Program-made: the position numbers and the translations under genes
Shown here: piece by piece, positions 26,868-35,915 of the stretch
How positions within the stretch are numbered: the stretch's first letter is position 1
How the letters are laid out: each line of letters starts with the position of its first letter
The notes under the pieces: generated by a model
The model's input: the letters and a program-made list of their open reading frames with translations, nothing else
Told to the model about the DNA's origin: nothing
Database searches by the model: none
Source of the DNA: Stutzerimonas stutzeri
GTDB lineage: Bacteria; Pseudomonadota; Gammaproteobacteria; Pseudomonadales; Pseudomonadaceae
Direction: 5' to 3'
Assembly: GCA_002345575.1 (NCBI GenBank)
Contig: DDVX01000006.1
Coordinates: 186,001 to 250,000, forward strand
DNA: 64,000 bases

Positions 26868-27922
26868 GCCTTAAGTCCCTCGCCCGAATCCTGCCCGAGC
26901 CGATCAAGTCCCGACTCAAGGCCGTGCGCGACAACGGCTCACTGGCGCTGGTGCGACTGTGTTCGAGCAATGGCCTGCTGGCGTCGCTGTACTACTGCTT
27001 TTTCAGCCGCGAGTTCTACCGCGAGCACCGAGCCGTGCTGCTCGGTCGCCTGGAGTACGCCCGGCTGCTGCGCCGCCAGGGCGAGAACAACGCCTTGCTG
27101 CGGCGCAACGTGCATCGTCTGGAGAAGGGCCTGATCATGCGTCCGCGGCGCGGCACCTTCGCCGAGGACTACATCGGCGAAACCGTGCATTGCTATGCCG
27201 GAGCCACGCCACGCGACCTCCATGATGGCCAACGTCGCTGGGCTGGGGACGTGCTGGGCGCCTACTTTTCCGCCGTCGAGAGCACACCGCGCATCGACGC
27301 GGCGCATGACATCTTCTCCGGTGCGCCCGTCCCAGACGAACCCGGCCACTGCGTGCCTTATCCACACCACCAGCTACCACCGTGCCCAGTCAGCTACGAA
27401 CAGCTGCTGGTGCTGTTCAAGCGTCGGCGCTCGGTACGCTGGTACCAAGAGCGGCCAGTGGAACGCGAGCTGATCGAGCAGGCCGTACGCGCCGCAACCC
27501 TGGCGCCGTCAGCCTGTAACCGCCAGCCATTTCGCTTCCATGCCAGCAGCGACCCGCGCCGCGCCGCCGAAATTGCGCAGTGCGCCGGGGGTACCGGCGG
27601 TTTTCACCACAACCTGCCCTGTGTGATTGCCGTGGTCGGCGACCTGGGCGCCTATCCCGAAGCCCGCGACCGTCATGTCATCTACATCGACGGCTCGCTG
27701 GCAGCGATGCAGCTGATGCTGGCCTTCGAAACCCTGGGCCTTTCCACATGCCCGATCAACTGGCCCGACATCGAGGAAAAGGAACGCCTCCTAGCAGACA
27801 AGCTCGGCCTGGCCTACCACGAGCGCACCGTGATGCTGCTCGCCGTGGGCTACGCCGACCCCACCGGAGGAATTCCCTACTCGGACAAGAAGACCGAGCA
27901 GGACCTGATCGTCTTCAACTGA
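26864..27922 (+). CDS. Nitroreductase-like flavoprotein with N-terminal extension
   Basis: 352 residues, about 150 more than a simple nitroreductase. The C-terminal half carries the FMN-binding fold: KRRRSVRWYQERPVERELI, AATLAPSACNRQPFRF, and LAAMQLMLAFETLGLSTCPIN. The N-terminal extension includes RNVHRLEKGLIMRPRRGTF, a segment I associate with nitroreductase-like proteins in polysaccharide gene clusters. It is translationally coupled to the flippase (ATGA) and 8 nt ahead of the pyruvyl transferase gene. The chemistry is unknown; a redox step on a sugar or on the pyruvyl donor pathway is speculation. Confidence 0.88.
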   Translation: MSLKSLARILPEPIKSRLKAVRDNGSLALVRLCSSNGLLASLYYCFFSREFYREHRAVLLGRLEYARLLRRQGENNALLRRNVHRLEKGLIMRPRRGTFAEDYIGETVHCYAGATPRDLHDGQRRWAGDVLGAYFSAVESTPRIDAAHDIFSGAPVPDEPGHCVPYPHHQLPPCPVSYEQLLVLFKRRRSVRWYQERPVERELIEQAVRAATLAPSACNRQPFRFHASSDPRRAAEIAQCAGGTGGFHHNLPCVIAVVGDLGAYPEARDRHVIYIDGSLAAMQLMLAFETLGLSTCPINWPDIEEKERLLADKLGLAYHERTVMLLAVGYADPTGGIPYSDKKTEQDLIVFN

Positions 27923-27930
27923 GGTACAGC

Positions 27931-29109
27931 ATGATTATCGAGATCCGAAAGGCAGGCTTCGTCAACAAGGGCGCCGAACTGATGCTGCATGCAGCCCAGC
28001 AGCAACTGAAAGCCCGCTACCCCGATGCCACTTTCGTCATGGCCCCGACCACCGAGAAATCCGACCACCCGTTCCGCAAGCTGGTGCAGCTGGGCTTTTA
28101 TCCTAAGGCCTCGCTGTGGCGTTACGGCATCCAGTGGGGCAACCTGGCCAAGCTCGCACCGCGCCAACTGCGCGAAATGTACGGCGTGGTGCTGGACACC
28201 GAGGTGGACGTGGTGATCGACGCCGCCGGCTTCGCCTACAGCGACCAATGGGGCGACGACCCCAGCATCGAACTGGCGCAGTCTGCCAAACGCTGGGCTA
28301 AGAACGGTACCCGGGTGATCCTGTTGCCCCAGGCCTTCGGGCCATTTACCACGGAAAAGATCCGCGCGGCGATGCAAAGCGTGGCCGAGCATGTCGACCT
28401 GATCTGCCCGCGCGAACGCATCTCCTATGAGCACCTGACCGAGCTGGTCGGCGAGCGGCCCAACATCAGGCAGTACCCGGACTTCACCAACCTGATCAGC
28501 GGCGTTTTGCCAGCTGGCTTCGACAGCGTGCAGAACCGTTTTTGCATCGTTCCCAACTGCCGCATGCTGGACAAGACCGACCAGGCCACGCGCGATGCCT
28601 ACCTGCCGTTTCTGATCGAATGCACTCGCTACTTGCAGGAAAAGGGCGCCAAACCTTTCGTGCTGGTTCACGAGGGTCAGAACGACCTGCGCCTTGCCGA
28701 GCAGCTGTCGGCAGCAGTGGGCGGTATCAACATTATTCGCGAAAGCGGCGCGCTGGAGATCAAGGGGATTCTCGGCGCCTGTAGCGGCACCCTCGGCAGC
28801 CGCTTCCACGGCTTGGTCAGCGCGCTGTCCCAGGGAGTCCCCGCGCTGGCTACGGGCTGGAGCCACAAATACCAGATGCTGTTCGAGGACTATGGCTTCC
28901 CCGACGGGCTACTCGAAGTCACCGGCGACAAGGCCGAGATCAGGCGCAAGCTGGACCTGGTGACGGACCAGCAGGAGCAGGTACGAACATTAATCCAGGC
29001 GCGCGCCGGCCAGCTCAAGCAGCAATCACGGCAGATGTGGCAGGACGTGTTCGAGCTGATCGATCCCATCGCCAGAAGCCGTCAGCAGCACAGGAGCGGT
29101 GCGGCCTGA
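27931..29109 (+). CDS. Polysaccharide pyruvyl transferase family protein
   Basis: 392 residues. It matches the WcaK/CsaB-type family by its N-terminus (IRKAGFVNKGAELMLHAAQQQL), the VDVVIDAAGFAYSDQWG segment, and the C-terminal SGTLGSRFHGLVSALSQGVPALATGWSHKY, where the conserved R-x-H-G element lies. Members transfer pyruvate from phosphoenolpyruvate to sugar residues as ketals, giving acidic surface polymers. It is third in the cassette after the flippase and the nitroreductase-like gene. Soluble; no signal peptide. Confidence 0.92.
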   Translation: MIIEIRKAGFVNKGAELMLHAAQQQLKARYPDATFVMAPTTEKSDHPFRKLVQLGFYPKASLWRYGIQWGNLAKLAPRQLREMYGVVLDTEVDVVIDAAGFAYSDQWGDDPSIELAQSAKRWAKNGTRVILLPQAFGPFTTEKIRAAMQSVAEHVDLICPRERISYEHLTELVGERPNIRQYPDFTNLISGVLPAGFDSVQNRFCIVPNCRMLDKTDQATRDAYLPFLIECTRYLQEKGAKPFVLVHEGQNDLRLAEQLSAAVGGINIIRESGALEIKGILGACSGTLGSRFHGLVSALSQGVPALATGWSHKYQMLFEDYGFPDGLLEVTGDKAEIRRKLDLVTDQQEQVRTLIQARAGQLKQQSRQMWQDVFELIDPIARSRQQHRSGAA

Positions 29110-29127
29110 GGGATTTCCCCGGGGCAC

Positions 29128-29156
29128 CCGTAGGGCCGAAATCACTGGCCCTACGG
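29128..29156. repeat. 10-bp hairpin after the polysaccharide cassette (REP-like or terminator)
   Basis: CCGTAGGGCC (29128-29137) pairs perfectly with GGCCCTACGG (29147-29156) around a 9-nt loop, 18 nt after the stop of the pyruvyl transferase gene. It contains the GTAGGG core of the other REP-like elements, but no T-run follows. A decayed relative (GTAGGTCGGAT ... AATCCG) lies at 29201-29229. Confidence 0.55.
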
Positions 29157-29250
29157 CCCCCGCAAAAGTCCTACGGAACCTGGGTAGCACCCTGTTTCAG
29201 GTAGGTCGGATAGCCAAAGGCGGAATCCGTCGATCTGCACGCACAGTAGC

Positions 29251-29760
29251 TCAAGGCCGGCTTGTACTTTGCAGCGATTCAGCTCGTTCCTGCACATCAA
29301 CATCAGGAACGACACCGATACGTCGCAGATACCACTGATAGGCCAGGTGCGAACAACCCCAGCCCAGCAGCACACCGAGCGTGTTGGCCAGCATGTCGCC
29401 CATGGAGGCCCAGCGATTGGGTATCAGGGCCTGCGCCAGTTCGATCAGCACGGCGGCGGCGAGGCTCAGGGTGATCGCCCAGAACACTCGCCACTGCGGA
29501 AAAGCCAGGCGTTGGGTGAACATCAGTGCGGCGAAACCGAGCAGATGATGCAGCTTGTCTTGCTGATCGAACACTTGCGGGACCGGCTCGGGCTTCAGCC
29601 CGCTGAATAGAATGACTGCCAGTACGACCAGGAAGGGCGCTATACGGAGTAGATACACGGGCAAAAGCGGAAGCTCGCTATGTTTGATGGCTAAAAGTCT
29701 GGAAAACAGGACAAGGACACTGACGAGGCCACCAGCGATCAGCCCCTCGCCCGCCTGCAT
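29251..29760 (-). CDS. VanZ family membrane protein
   Basis: 169 residues with four membrane helices. The VanZ signature is present: DKLHHLLGFAALMF and LIELAQALIPNRWASMGDMLANTLGVLLGW. Family members influence teicoplanin resistance or cell-surface polymers, but their chemistry is unresolved. It is convergent with the flippase-nitroreductase-pyruvyl transferase cassette, and such genes often border surface-polysaccharide loci. The ATG at 29760 is the only reasonable start. Confidence 0.88.
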   Translation of the reverse strand: MQAGEGLIAGGLVSVLVLFSRLLAIKHSELPLLPVYLLRIAPFLVVLAVILFSGLKPEPVPQVFDQQDKLHHLLGFAALMFTQRLAFPQWRVFWAITLSLAAAVLIELAQALIPNRWASMGDMLANTLGVLLGWGCSHLAYQWYLRRIGVVPDVDVQERAESLQSTSRP

Positions 29761-30136
29761 GTTGATGGTGCCCGCTATTGAGGCCGAATGCCCACGATAG
29801 TTTCATGTCGCGACCTGCATGCGGCTCGCCGGCATCATCCCGACGAGCCTGCTGTCAGCAGCAACTCGGGCGATAATGCCCAGAACCGAAGGGAACAGAG
29901 CTTGGTCGACAGGAAGGCTATACCCTAATCGTTGGTTGTCCAAAATACGGTGCGTTCTGCAATTTTCATGAGGGTGACGCCGAGACAATGTCCGCGAAGT
30001 GATTTCGCACCGAAGCCTGGGCTTTTCTCGCCCCCTATAGAATGCCCATCTGCAACAGCCAAAGCGGAATATGGCCGAAAACCCGCCCTTCTTCGCTCCG
30101 CACATAGCTTTATCTTTAGCCAATCAGGACAGCCTC
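29761..30136. other. Intergenic region between divergent VanZ and RhtA-like genes
   Basis: About 375 nt without a supportable gene. A minus-strand frame of 106 codons (29803-30123) has unnatural composition and no ribosome site. TATAGAAT at about 30036-30045 could be a -10 region for the exporter gene. Nothing else recognisable. Confidence 0.4.
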
Positions 30137-30988
30137 ATGCCACTCAGCGCCCTTCTCGTCCCCATCGCTCTGTTGGTGGTGGCCATGGTTTCGATCCAGA
30201 GCGGCGCCTCCCTGGCAAAGAACCTGTTCCCGCTGGTTGGCGCCGAAGGGGCCACGGCCCTGCGCCTGGTACTCGGCGCAATCATCCTGTCGTTGGTGAT
30301 GCAGCCCTGGCGTGCACGGCTGGACCTGCGCAAATGTCGGCCCCTGCTGGCCTATGGCCTGGCGCTGGGCGGCATGAACCTGATGTTCTACATGTCGCTG
30401 CAGAGCATTCCGCTAGGCATCGCGGTAGCCCTGGAGTTCACCGGCCCGCTGGCCCTGGCGCTGTTTTCGGCGCGCCGCCTGCTGGATTTCATCTGGGTCA
30501 TTCTGGCCATCAGCGGCTTGTGGATGTTGCTGCCAACCGGTGCCACGCAAAATGCCATTGACCCTGTCGGCGCGGCTCTGGCTCTCGGCGCTGGCGTGTG
30601 CTGGGCGCTGTACATCATCTTCGGGCAGAAAGCCGGCGCCGAGCACGGTCGCCACACCGTCGCCCTCGGTACCTGGATCGCCGCTCTGCTGGTGCTGCCC
30701 ATTGGGGTCTGGCAGGCCACTGGCGATCTGTTGTCGGTGGATCTGCTCCCTATCGCATTGAGCGTCGCGGTGCTCTCTTCGGCACTGCCCTATAGCCTGG
30801 AAATGATTGCCCTGACCCGCTTGCCGGCGCGAACCTTTAGCATCCTGATGAGCCTTGAGCCCGCCGTCGCCGCGCTATGTGGCCTGGCGTTTCTCGGCGA
30901 GCGGCTGCTCTGGAGCCAGTGGCTGGCAGTGGGCGCCATTATCGTTGCTTCAGCCGGTGCGGCCGCGACCATCAGGCCCAAACGCTGA
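30137..30988 (+). CDS. rhtA: EamA/DMT family exporter, RhtA-like
   Basis: 283 residues and ten membrane helices in two EamA repeats. The sequence resembles RhtA threonine/homoserine exporters: VSIQSGASLAKNLFPLVGAEGATALRL at the start and SALPYSLEMIALTRLPARTFSILMSLEPAVAAL near the end. The ATG at 30137 is chosen because the hydrophobic first helix begins there; an in-frame ATG at 30071 would add a 22-residue polar leader. The substrate is inferred from family similarity. It stands alone, followed after 110 nt by the MCE operon. Confidence 0.88.
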   Translation: MPLSALLVPIALLVVAMVSIQSGASLAKNLFPLVGAEGATALRLVLGAIILSLVMQPWRARLDLRKCRPLLAYGLALGGMNLMFYMSLQSIPLGIAVALEFTGPLALALFSARRLLDFIWVILAISGLWMLLPTGATQNAIDPVGAALALGAGVCWALYIIFGQKAGAEHGRHTVALGTWIAALLVLPIGVWQATGDLLSVDLLPIALSVAVLSSALPYSLEMIALTRLPARTFSILMSLEPAVAALCGLAFLGERLLWSQWLAVGAIIVASAGAAATIRPKR

Positions 30989-31098
30989 TCTACCCTGCCG
31001 AAGCACGTACCCCGCGCGAACCACAGACAACAGCGCAAAGACTCCCGGCGTGCCAAGCTGCTAGGATCAGGTCGAATCCTTCAGAAACCGTCTTTTCG

Positions 31099-32250
31099 AT
31101 GCCGCTACCGTCTTCGCTACCTGGCCAGCTTCGGCGCCAACCTGCAGAGTCAGGGCACCCGACGCAACTGTCGATTCTCGGCAACTGGACCCTCGCGCAT
31201 TATGCCGCGCTCAAGCGCGAGATCGAGCGCGCCGCGCCGCCGCTGGATACCTCACAGGCAGTCGATCTCGACGGGCTGGGCGAGCTGGATACCGCTGGCG
31301 CCGGCCTGCTGGTCGAGCTCCTCGGCCCAGCGCGTATCGCCCGCTTGGATGAATGGGCGCCGCAGTTGCCGAGCGAGCGCCGGGCGCTGCTGCGCACGCT
31401 GGCCAGCGCCATGGACCAGCCGCCGGCCAGTCTACCGCCCGAAACCAACGGCCTGGCCGACGTACTGGCGCATATCGGCAATGCCCTGGCCGGGCTCTGG
31501 AACCAGCAGCGCACCCTGCTCGGCTTCATCGGCCTGACCTTGCAGACGCTGCTGTTCACCCTGCTACGCCCGCGCCGCTGGCGCATCACCTCCCTGGCGG
31601 CGCATATCGAACAGACCGGGCTCGACGCCATCCCCATCGTCGCCCTGCTGACCTTCCTGGTGGGCGCGGTGGTGGCCTTTCTCGGCGCCACGGTGCTCGC
31701 CGACTTCGGTGCGACCATCTACACGGTCAATCTGGTGGCCTTTTCCTTCTTGCGCGAATTCGGCGTGCTTCTCGCCGCGATCCTACTGGCCGGGCGCACC
31801 GCCAGTGCCTTCGCCGCACAGATCGGAGCGATGAAAGCCAATGAGGAAATCGACGCCATTCGCGCCATCGGCCTGAGCCCCATCGAACTGCTGGTGCTGC
31901 CCCGGGTGCTGGCGATGCTGATCACCCTGCCGATCCTGACTTTTATCGGCATGCTCAGCGGCATCGTCGGCGGTCTGGTGGTCTGCGCGCTGGCGCTGGA
32001 TATCTCACCGACGATGTTCCTCAACATCCTGCAGCGCGACATTTCCATCAGCCACTTCCTGGTCGGCCTGGGCAAGGCGCCGGTGTTCGCCTTCCTGATC
32101 GCCGTGATCGGCTGCCTGGAAGGCTTCAAGGCCAGCGGCAGCGCGCAATCGGTGGGCGAGCGCACCACTTCCAGCGTGGTGCAGTCGATCTTCATGGTGA
32201 TCCTGATCGACGCCATCGCGGCACTGTTCTTCATGGAGATGGGCTGGTGA
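31099..32250 (+). CDS. MlaE-family lipid transport permease with N-terminal STAS-like domain
   Basis: 383 residues. The first 110 residues form a STAS-like unit (GNWTLAHYAALKREIERA ... DLDGLGELDTAGAGLLVELL), as in separate MlaB proteins; the rest is a MlaE permease with PIVALLTFLVGAVVAFLGA, FLREFGVLLAAILLAGRTASAFAAQIGAMKANEEIDA and LPRVLAMLITLP. It moves phospholipid-like substrates between inner membrane and MCE protein. It overlaps the ATPase gene by 4 nt (GTGA). MlaB and MlaE are separate genes in the classical mla operon; here they are fused. Confidence 0.92.
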   Translation: MPLPSSLPGQLRRQPAESGHPTQLSILGNWTLAHYAALKREIERAAPPLDTSQAVDLDGLGELDTAGAGLLVELLGPARIARLDEWAPQLPSERRALLRTLASAMDQPPASLPPETNGLADVLAHIGNALAGLWNQQRTLLGFIGLTLQTLLFTLLRPRRWRITSLAAHIEQTGLDAIPIVALLTFLVGAVVAFLGATVLADFGATIYTVNLVAFSFLREFGVLLAAILLAGRTASAFAAQIGAMKANEEIDAIRAIGLSPIELLVLPRVLAMLITLPILTFIGMLSGIVGGLVVCALALDISPTMFLNILQRDISISHFLVGLGKAPVFAFLIAVIGCLEGFKASGSAQSVGERTTSSVVQSIFMVILIDAIAALFFMEMGW

Positions 32251-33035
32251 CTGCAGACGAACCCGTCATCCAGGTCAGCGGCCTGGTCAACCGCTTCGGT
32301 AGCCAAGCGGTGCACGTCAATCTTGACCTGGACATTCGCCGCGGAGAAATCCTTGGCGTGGTCGGTGGCTCCGGCACTGGCAAGTCGGTGCTGCTGCGCA
32401 GCATCGTCGGTCTGCGTGAGCCCAACGCCGGCAGTGTCATGGTGTTCGGCGAAAACCTGCTGAAGCTGCCCACCCAGCGCCGTTCGCAAATAGAGCGACG
32501 CTTCGGCGTTTTGTTTCAGCGCGGCGCCCTGTTCACCTCGTTGAACCTGCAGGAAAACGTCGCTCTGCCACTTATCGAGCACGCCGGCCTCAAGCGCGCC
32601 GACGCCGAGCATCTGGCCCGGCAGAAACTCGCCCTCGCCGGCCTGCCACCCGACGCAGCATGCAAATATCCCGACGAGCTGTCCGGTGGCATGGTCAAGC
32701 GCGCCGCCCTGGCCCGCGCGCTGGCGCTGGACCCGGAGGTATTGTTTCTCGACGAGCCCACCGCCGGCCTCGACCCCATCGGAGCGGCGGCCTTCGATCA
32801 GCTGATCCTGACCCTGCGCGATGCCCTGGGCCTGAGCGTGTTCCTCGTGACCCACGATCTGGATACCCTTTACACCATCTGCGACCGCGTCGCCGTGCTG
32901 TCGCAGAAGCGCGTGCTGGTAGTCGACACCCTGGAAACCGTCGCCGCCACCGACGACGCCTGGATCCGCGAATACTTCCACGGCCCACGTGGCCGCGCCG
33001 CGCAGGATGCCGCATACCTGTTGGAGACCCCCTAA
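32247..33035 (+). CDS. ABC transporter ATPase, MlaF-like
   Basis: 262 residues, GTG start overlapping the permease stop. Walker A GGSGTGKSV, signature LSGGMVKRAALARALAL and Walker B LFLDEPTAGLDPI are present. The order LSGGM(V/Q)KR is typical of MlaF-type ATPases. It powers lipid transfer with the MlaE-like permease and the MCE protein that follows; its stop codon overlaps the next start (TAATG). Confidence 0.94.
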   Translation: MTADEPVIQVSGLVNRFGSQAVHVNLDLDIRRGEILGVVGGSGTGKSVLLRSIVGLREPNAGSVMVFGENLLKLPTQRRSQIERRFGVLFQRGALFTSLNLQENVALPLIEHAGLKRADAEHLARQKLALAGLPPDAACKYPDELSGGMVKRAALARALALDPEVLFLDEPTAGLDPIGAAAFDQLILTLRDALGLSVFLVTHDLDTLYTICDRVAVLSQKRVLVVDTLETVAATDDAWIREYFHGPRGRAAQDAAYLLETP

Positions 33036-33973
33036 TGGAAACCCGTGCCCACCATGTCCTGATCGGACTGTTCACCGTGATCGCGGTCGGCTGCGCGTTG
33101 CTCTTCGCCCTCTGGCTCGGCAAGTCGAGCATGGACCGCGAATACAACTACTACGATGTCGGCTTCCGGCAGGCGGTCAGCGGCCTGTCCACCGGCAATT
33201 CGGTGGAGTACAGCGGTATCAAGGTAGGCGACGTCTCCGACCTATGGCTCGATCCCGAGGACCCGCGCAAGGTTCTCGCCCGCATCCGCGTTTATGGCGA
33301 CACGCCGATCAAGCATGACACCCAGGCGCGCCTGGCCCTGGCCAACATCACCGGTAGCATGGTCATCCAGCTGCACGGCGGCACCCCCGAGAGCCCGCGA
33401 CTTGAGGGCCCCCGCAGCGATCCACCCCTGATCATTGCAGACCCTTCACCGCTCAGTGCGCTGCTGGAAAATGGCGAAGACCTGCTGAGCAACATCAACA
33501 ACCTGCTGCTGAGTGCCAACCAAATCTTCTCTGAAGAGAACACCTCGCGCCTGTCACGCACCCTGGAACATCTGGAACAGGCCACCAGCGTGCTGTCGGA
33601 GCAGCGTGGCGATATCCGTCGCGCGCTCCAGCAGTTCGGCCAGCTCAGCGAGCAAGCCAACACACTGATGGGCGACCTTTCCGCCTTGGCACAAAACGCC
33701 AACGGGCTACTCGACGACCAGGGCCGCAGCGTACTCGACAGCGCCGCCGAGTCGATGGACGCCCTGAACCGCAGCACCGCCCGCCTCGACCGCCTGCTGG
33801 CTGACAACGAGGGCTCGCTCAACAGCGGCCTGCAGGGCTTCAATGAACTGGGCCCGGCGGTGAACGAACTGCGCAGCACCCTTGGCGCCCTTCGCCGCGT
33901 CACTCAGCGTCTGGAAGACAACCCGAGCGGCTTCCTGCTCGGTCGCGAGAAATTGCAGGAGTTCACCCCATGA
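33035..33973 (+). CDS. MCE (MlaD/PqiB-type) substrate-binding protein
   Basis: 312 residues. One N-terminal membrane anchor (VLIGLFTVIAVGCALLFALWLG) and a single MCE domain (about 38-115: YDVGFRQAVSGLSTGNSVEYSGIKVGDVSDL), then a long helical region of about 170 residues rich in Leu/Ser/Asn that could build a periplasmic helical barrel or tube. It is longer than MlaD (about 180 residues), so it may reach further across the periplasm. It is coupled to the ATPase (1-nt overlap) and the lipoprotein gene (4-nt overlap). Confidence 0.93.
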   Translation: METRAHHVLIGLFTVIAVGCALLFALWLGKSSMDREYNYYDVGFRQAVSGLSTGNSVEYSGIKVGDVSDLWLDPEDPRKVLARIRVYGDTPIKHDTQARLALANITGSMVIQLHGGTPESPRLEGPRSDPPLIIADPSPLSALLENGEDLLSNINNLLLSANQIFSEENTSRLSRTLEHLEQATSVLSEQRGDIRRALQQFGQLSEQANTLMGDLSALAQNANGLLDDQGRSVLDSAAESMDALNRSTARLDRLLADNEGSLNSGLQGFNELGPAVNELRSTLGALRRVTQRLEDNPSGFLLGREKLQEFTP

Positions 33974-34602
33974 ACATTCAATTCCAACGTTTTTATCGCA
34001 CGGCGCTGTTGGGCGGATTGCTGAGCCTGCTCTCGGCGTGCTCGATACTGCCCGAGCCGGAGCAGCTGCGGATCTTCCTGCTGCCCACCAGCGAAACGAC
34101 CCAGGCCGCGACCGGGCTCCAGTCAAAGCACGCGCTGCGCGTCGTCACGCCTCAGGCCAGTCGCATTCTCTCAACCTCGCGTATCGCTGTGGTGCCGCAG
34201 AACAACGAGATCAGTGCCTACCGTGGGGCACGCTGGAGCGACGCCGCTCCCGTGCTGCTGCGTGATCGTCTGGTCGAAGCCTTCGAGCGCGACGGCCGTC
34301 TTCCTTCGGCCAGCGACGAGGACGACAACCTGCCCGCCGATCTGAGCCTGTACAGCGATCTGCGCGCCTTCCAGAGCGTTTACGTCGAGGGGGCGCCGCA
34401 GGTGCTGATCCGACTCGATGCGCGGCTGGTCAATCAGCACGACCACCAGATTCTGGCCACCCGGCGCTTTGAGATTCGACAGCCCAGCGCCAACCCCAGT
34501 GTCGAAAGCGTGGTCGAGGCCTTTGGCCAGGCCAGCGACCGCCTGAGCCGCGAACTGCTCGACTGGACCTTGGAACAGGCACGCCAGCAGCCCGCACAGT
34601 GA
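33970..34602 (+). CDS. ABC-type transport auxiliary lipoprotein (PqiC/DUF330-like)
   Basis: 210 residues. Lipobox LLSAC with Cys24, followed by a PqiC-like fold (LRIFLLPTSETTQ ... RILSTSRIAVVPQNNEISAYRGARWSDAAPVLLRDRLVEAFE). Such lipoproteins partner MCE proteins at the outer membrane. No MlaC-type soluble carrier gene follows, so this operon mixes Mla-like inner components with a Pqi-like outer partner. Last gene of the four-gene operon; a REP-like palindrome lies 25 nt after its stop. Confidence 0.9.
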   Translation: MNIQFQRFYRTALLGGLLSLLSACSILPEPEQLRIFLLPTSETTQAATGLQSKHALRVVTPQASRILSTSRIAVVPQNNEISAYRGARWSDAAPVLLRDRLVEAFERDGRLPSASDEDDNLPADLSLYSDLRAFQSVYVEGAPQVLIRLDARLVNQHDHQILATRRFEIRQPSANPSVESVVEAFGQASDRLSRELLDWTLEQARQQPAQ

Positions 34603-34626
34603 CCGCACGGCGCTGAACCGGTTTGT

Positions 34627-34657
34627 GTAGGGCGGATCAACGTTTCACCGATCCGCC
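34627..34657 (+). repeat. REP-like extragenic palindrome
   Basis: GTAG followed by arms GGCGGATC (34631-34638) and GATCCGCC (34650-34657). It is closely related to 62362-62391, where the stem reads GGTGAATC / GATTCACC with compensating changes on both arms. Confidence 0.75.
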
Positions 34658-34847
34658 GGGCGGAGATAGCGACACGTGAAATGCCAAGGCTGCCCGCCGG
34701 GATCAGACATCACTCCCTACGCTCGCCAAGTCATCGCACCCGCCACCACACCTATGTCATGAACTGGGACGAAATTGATCCAGATGAGTACGTTGTAAAC
34801 ACTCATAGGGCACAATCGGCTCTAAATCAAGGCATACGGAGTCATTC

Positions 34848-35915
34848 ATGAACAAGGCACGCACCTTTCGCATCGCGGCCATCGTCGGCGCTGCCGCCGT
34901 GATCGCCCTGCTGATCTGGTACGAACTTCGCCCCAGCGGCCTGGGCGACGGCTTCGCCAGCGGCAACGGACGCATCGAGGCCACCGAGATCGATATAGCG
35001 ACCCAACTGGCCGGTCGCGTGCTGGAAATCAATGTCGATGAAGGTGATTTCGTCCAGCCCGGACAGGTGCTGGCACGCATGGATACCGAGGTGCTGCAGG
35101 CGCAGCTCACCCAGGCACAGGCACAGGTGCGGCAGGCCGAGAACGCCATCCTCACGGCGCAGGCCATGGTTGCCATGCGTGAAAGCGAGAAGGCCACCGC
35201 CGAAGCCGTGGTGCACCAGCGCCGCGCCGAGCTGACTGCCGCGCAGAAGCGCCACAAGCGCACCGAAGCTTTGGTGGCTAGCAACGCCATGGCACGCCAG
35301 CAACTGGACGATGATCTGGCGGCACTGCAAAGCGCTCAAGCCGCACTGGCCGCTGCACGCTCGCAGGTGTTGTCAGCCGATGCGGGGATTGCTGCGGCCA
35401 AATCCCAGGTGATCGAAGCGCAATCGGCGGTCGAAGCAACGCAGGCCAACGTCAGCCGACTGCAGGCCGATATTCGCGACAGCGAGCTGAAGAGCGATCG
35501 CGTCGCTCGCGTGCAATACCGCGTGACCCAGCCCGGCGAAGTGCTGGGTGCCGGCGGCAAGTTGCTGAATCTGGTCGATCTGGCCGATGTCTACATGACC
35601 TTCTTCCTGCCCCAGCGCCAGGCCGGGCGCGTCGCTATCGGTGCCGACGTGCATCTGGTGATTGATGCCGCACCGCAATACGTGATCCCGGCGAAGGTCA
35701 GTTACGTGGCCAGCGTTGCGCAGTTCACGCCGAAAAGTGTCGAGACTGAAAGCGAGCGCGAGAAGCTGATGTTCCGCGTCAAGGCACGGCTCGACCCTGA
35801 ACTGCTGCGCAAGCACATGGAGCAGGTCAAGACCGGCCTGCCCGGCATGGCCTATCTCAAACTCGACGCTGACGCCGAGTGGCCCGAGCACCTGCGCATC
35901 AACGTGGCGCCATGA
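34848..35915 (+). CDS. HlyD-family periplasmic adaptor (YhiI/YbhG-like)
   Basis: 355 residues. One N-terminal membrane helix (RIAAIVGAAAVIALLIWYEL), first half of a lipoyl/barrel-sandwich domain (GRIEATEIDIATQLAGRVLEINVDEGDFV), a coiled-coil hairpin (about 80-210, very Ala/Gln rich), the second lipoyl half (VTQPGEVLGAGGKLLNLVDL) and a beta-barrel. It bridges the inner-membrane ABC exporter to an outer-membrane channel, probably TolC-like and encoded elsewhere. It overlaps the RbbA-like gene by 4 nt. Confidence 0.93.
   Translation: MNKARTFRIAAIVGAAAVIALLIWYELRPSGLGDGFASGNGRIEATEIDIATQLAGRVLEINVDEGDFVQPGQVLARMDTEVLQAQLTQAQAQVRQAENAILTAQAMVAMRESEKATAEAVVHQRRAELTAAQKRHKRTEALVASNAMARQQLDDDLAALQSAQAALAAARSQVLSADAGIAAAKSQVIEAQSAVEATQANVSRLQADIRDSELKSDRVARVQYRVTQPGEVLGAGGKLLNLVDLADVYMTFFLPQRQAGRVAIGADVHLVIDAAPQYVIPAKVSYVASVAQFTPKSVETESEREKLMFRVKARLDPELLRKHMEQVKTGLPGMAYLKLDADAEWPEHLRINVAP

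Noticed and set aside
29803..30123. 106-codon minus-strand open frame upstream of rhtA
   Set aside because: No ribosome site, odd composition, and it would overlap the likely exporter promoter.
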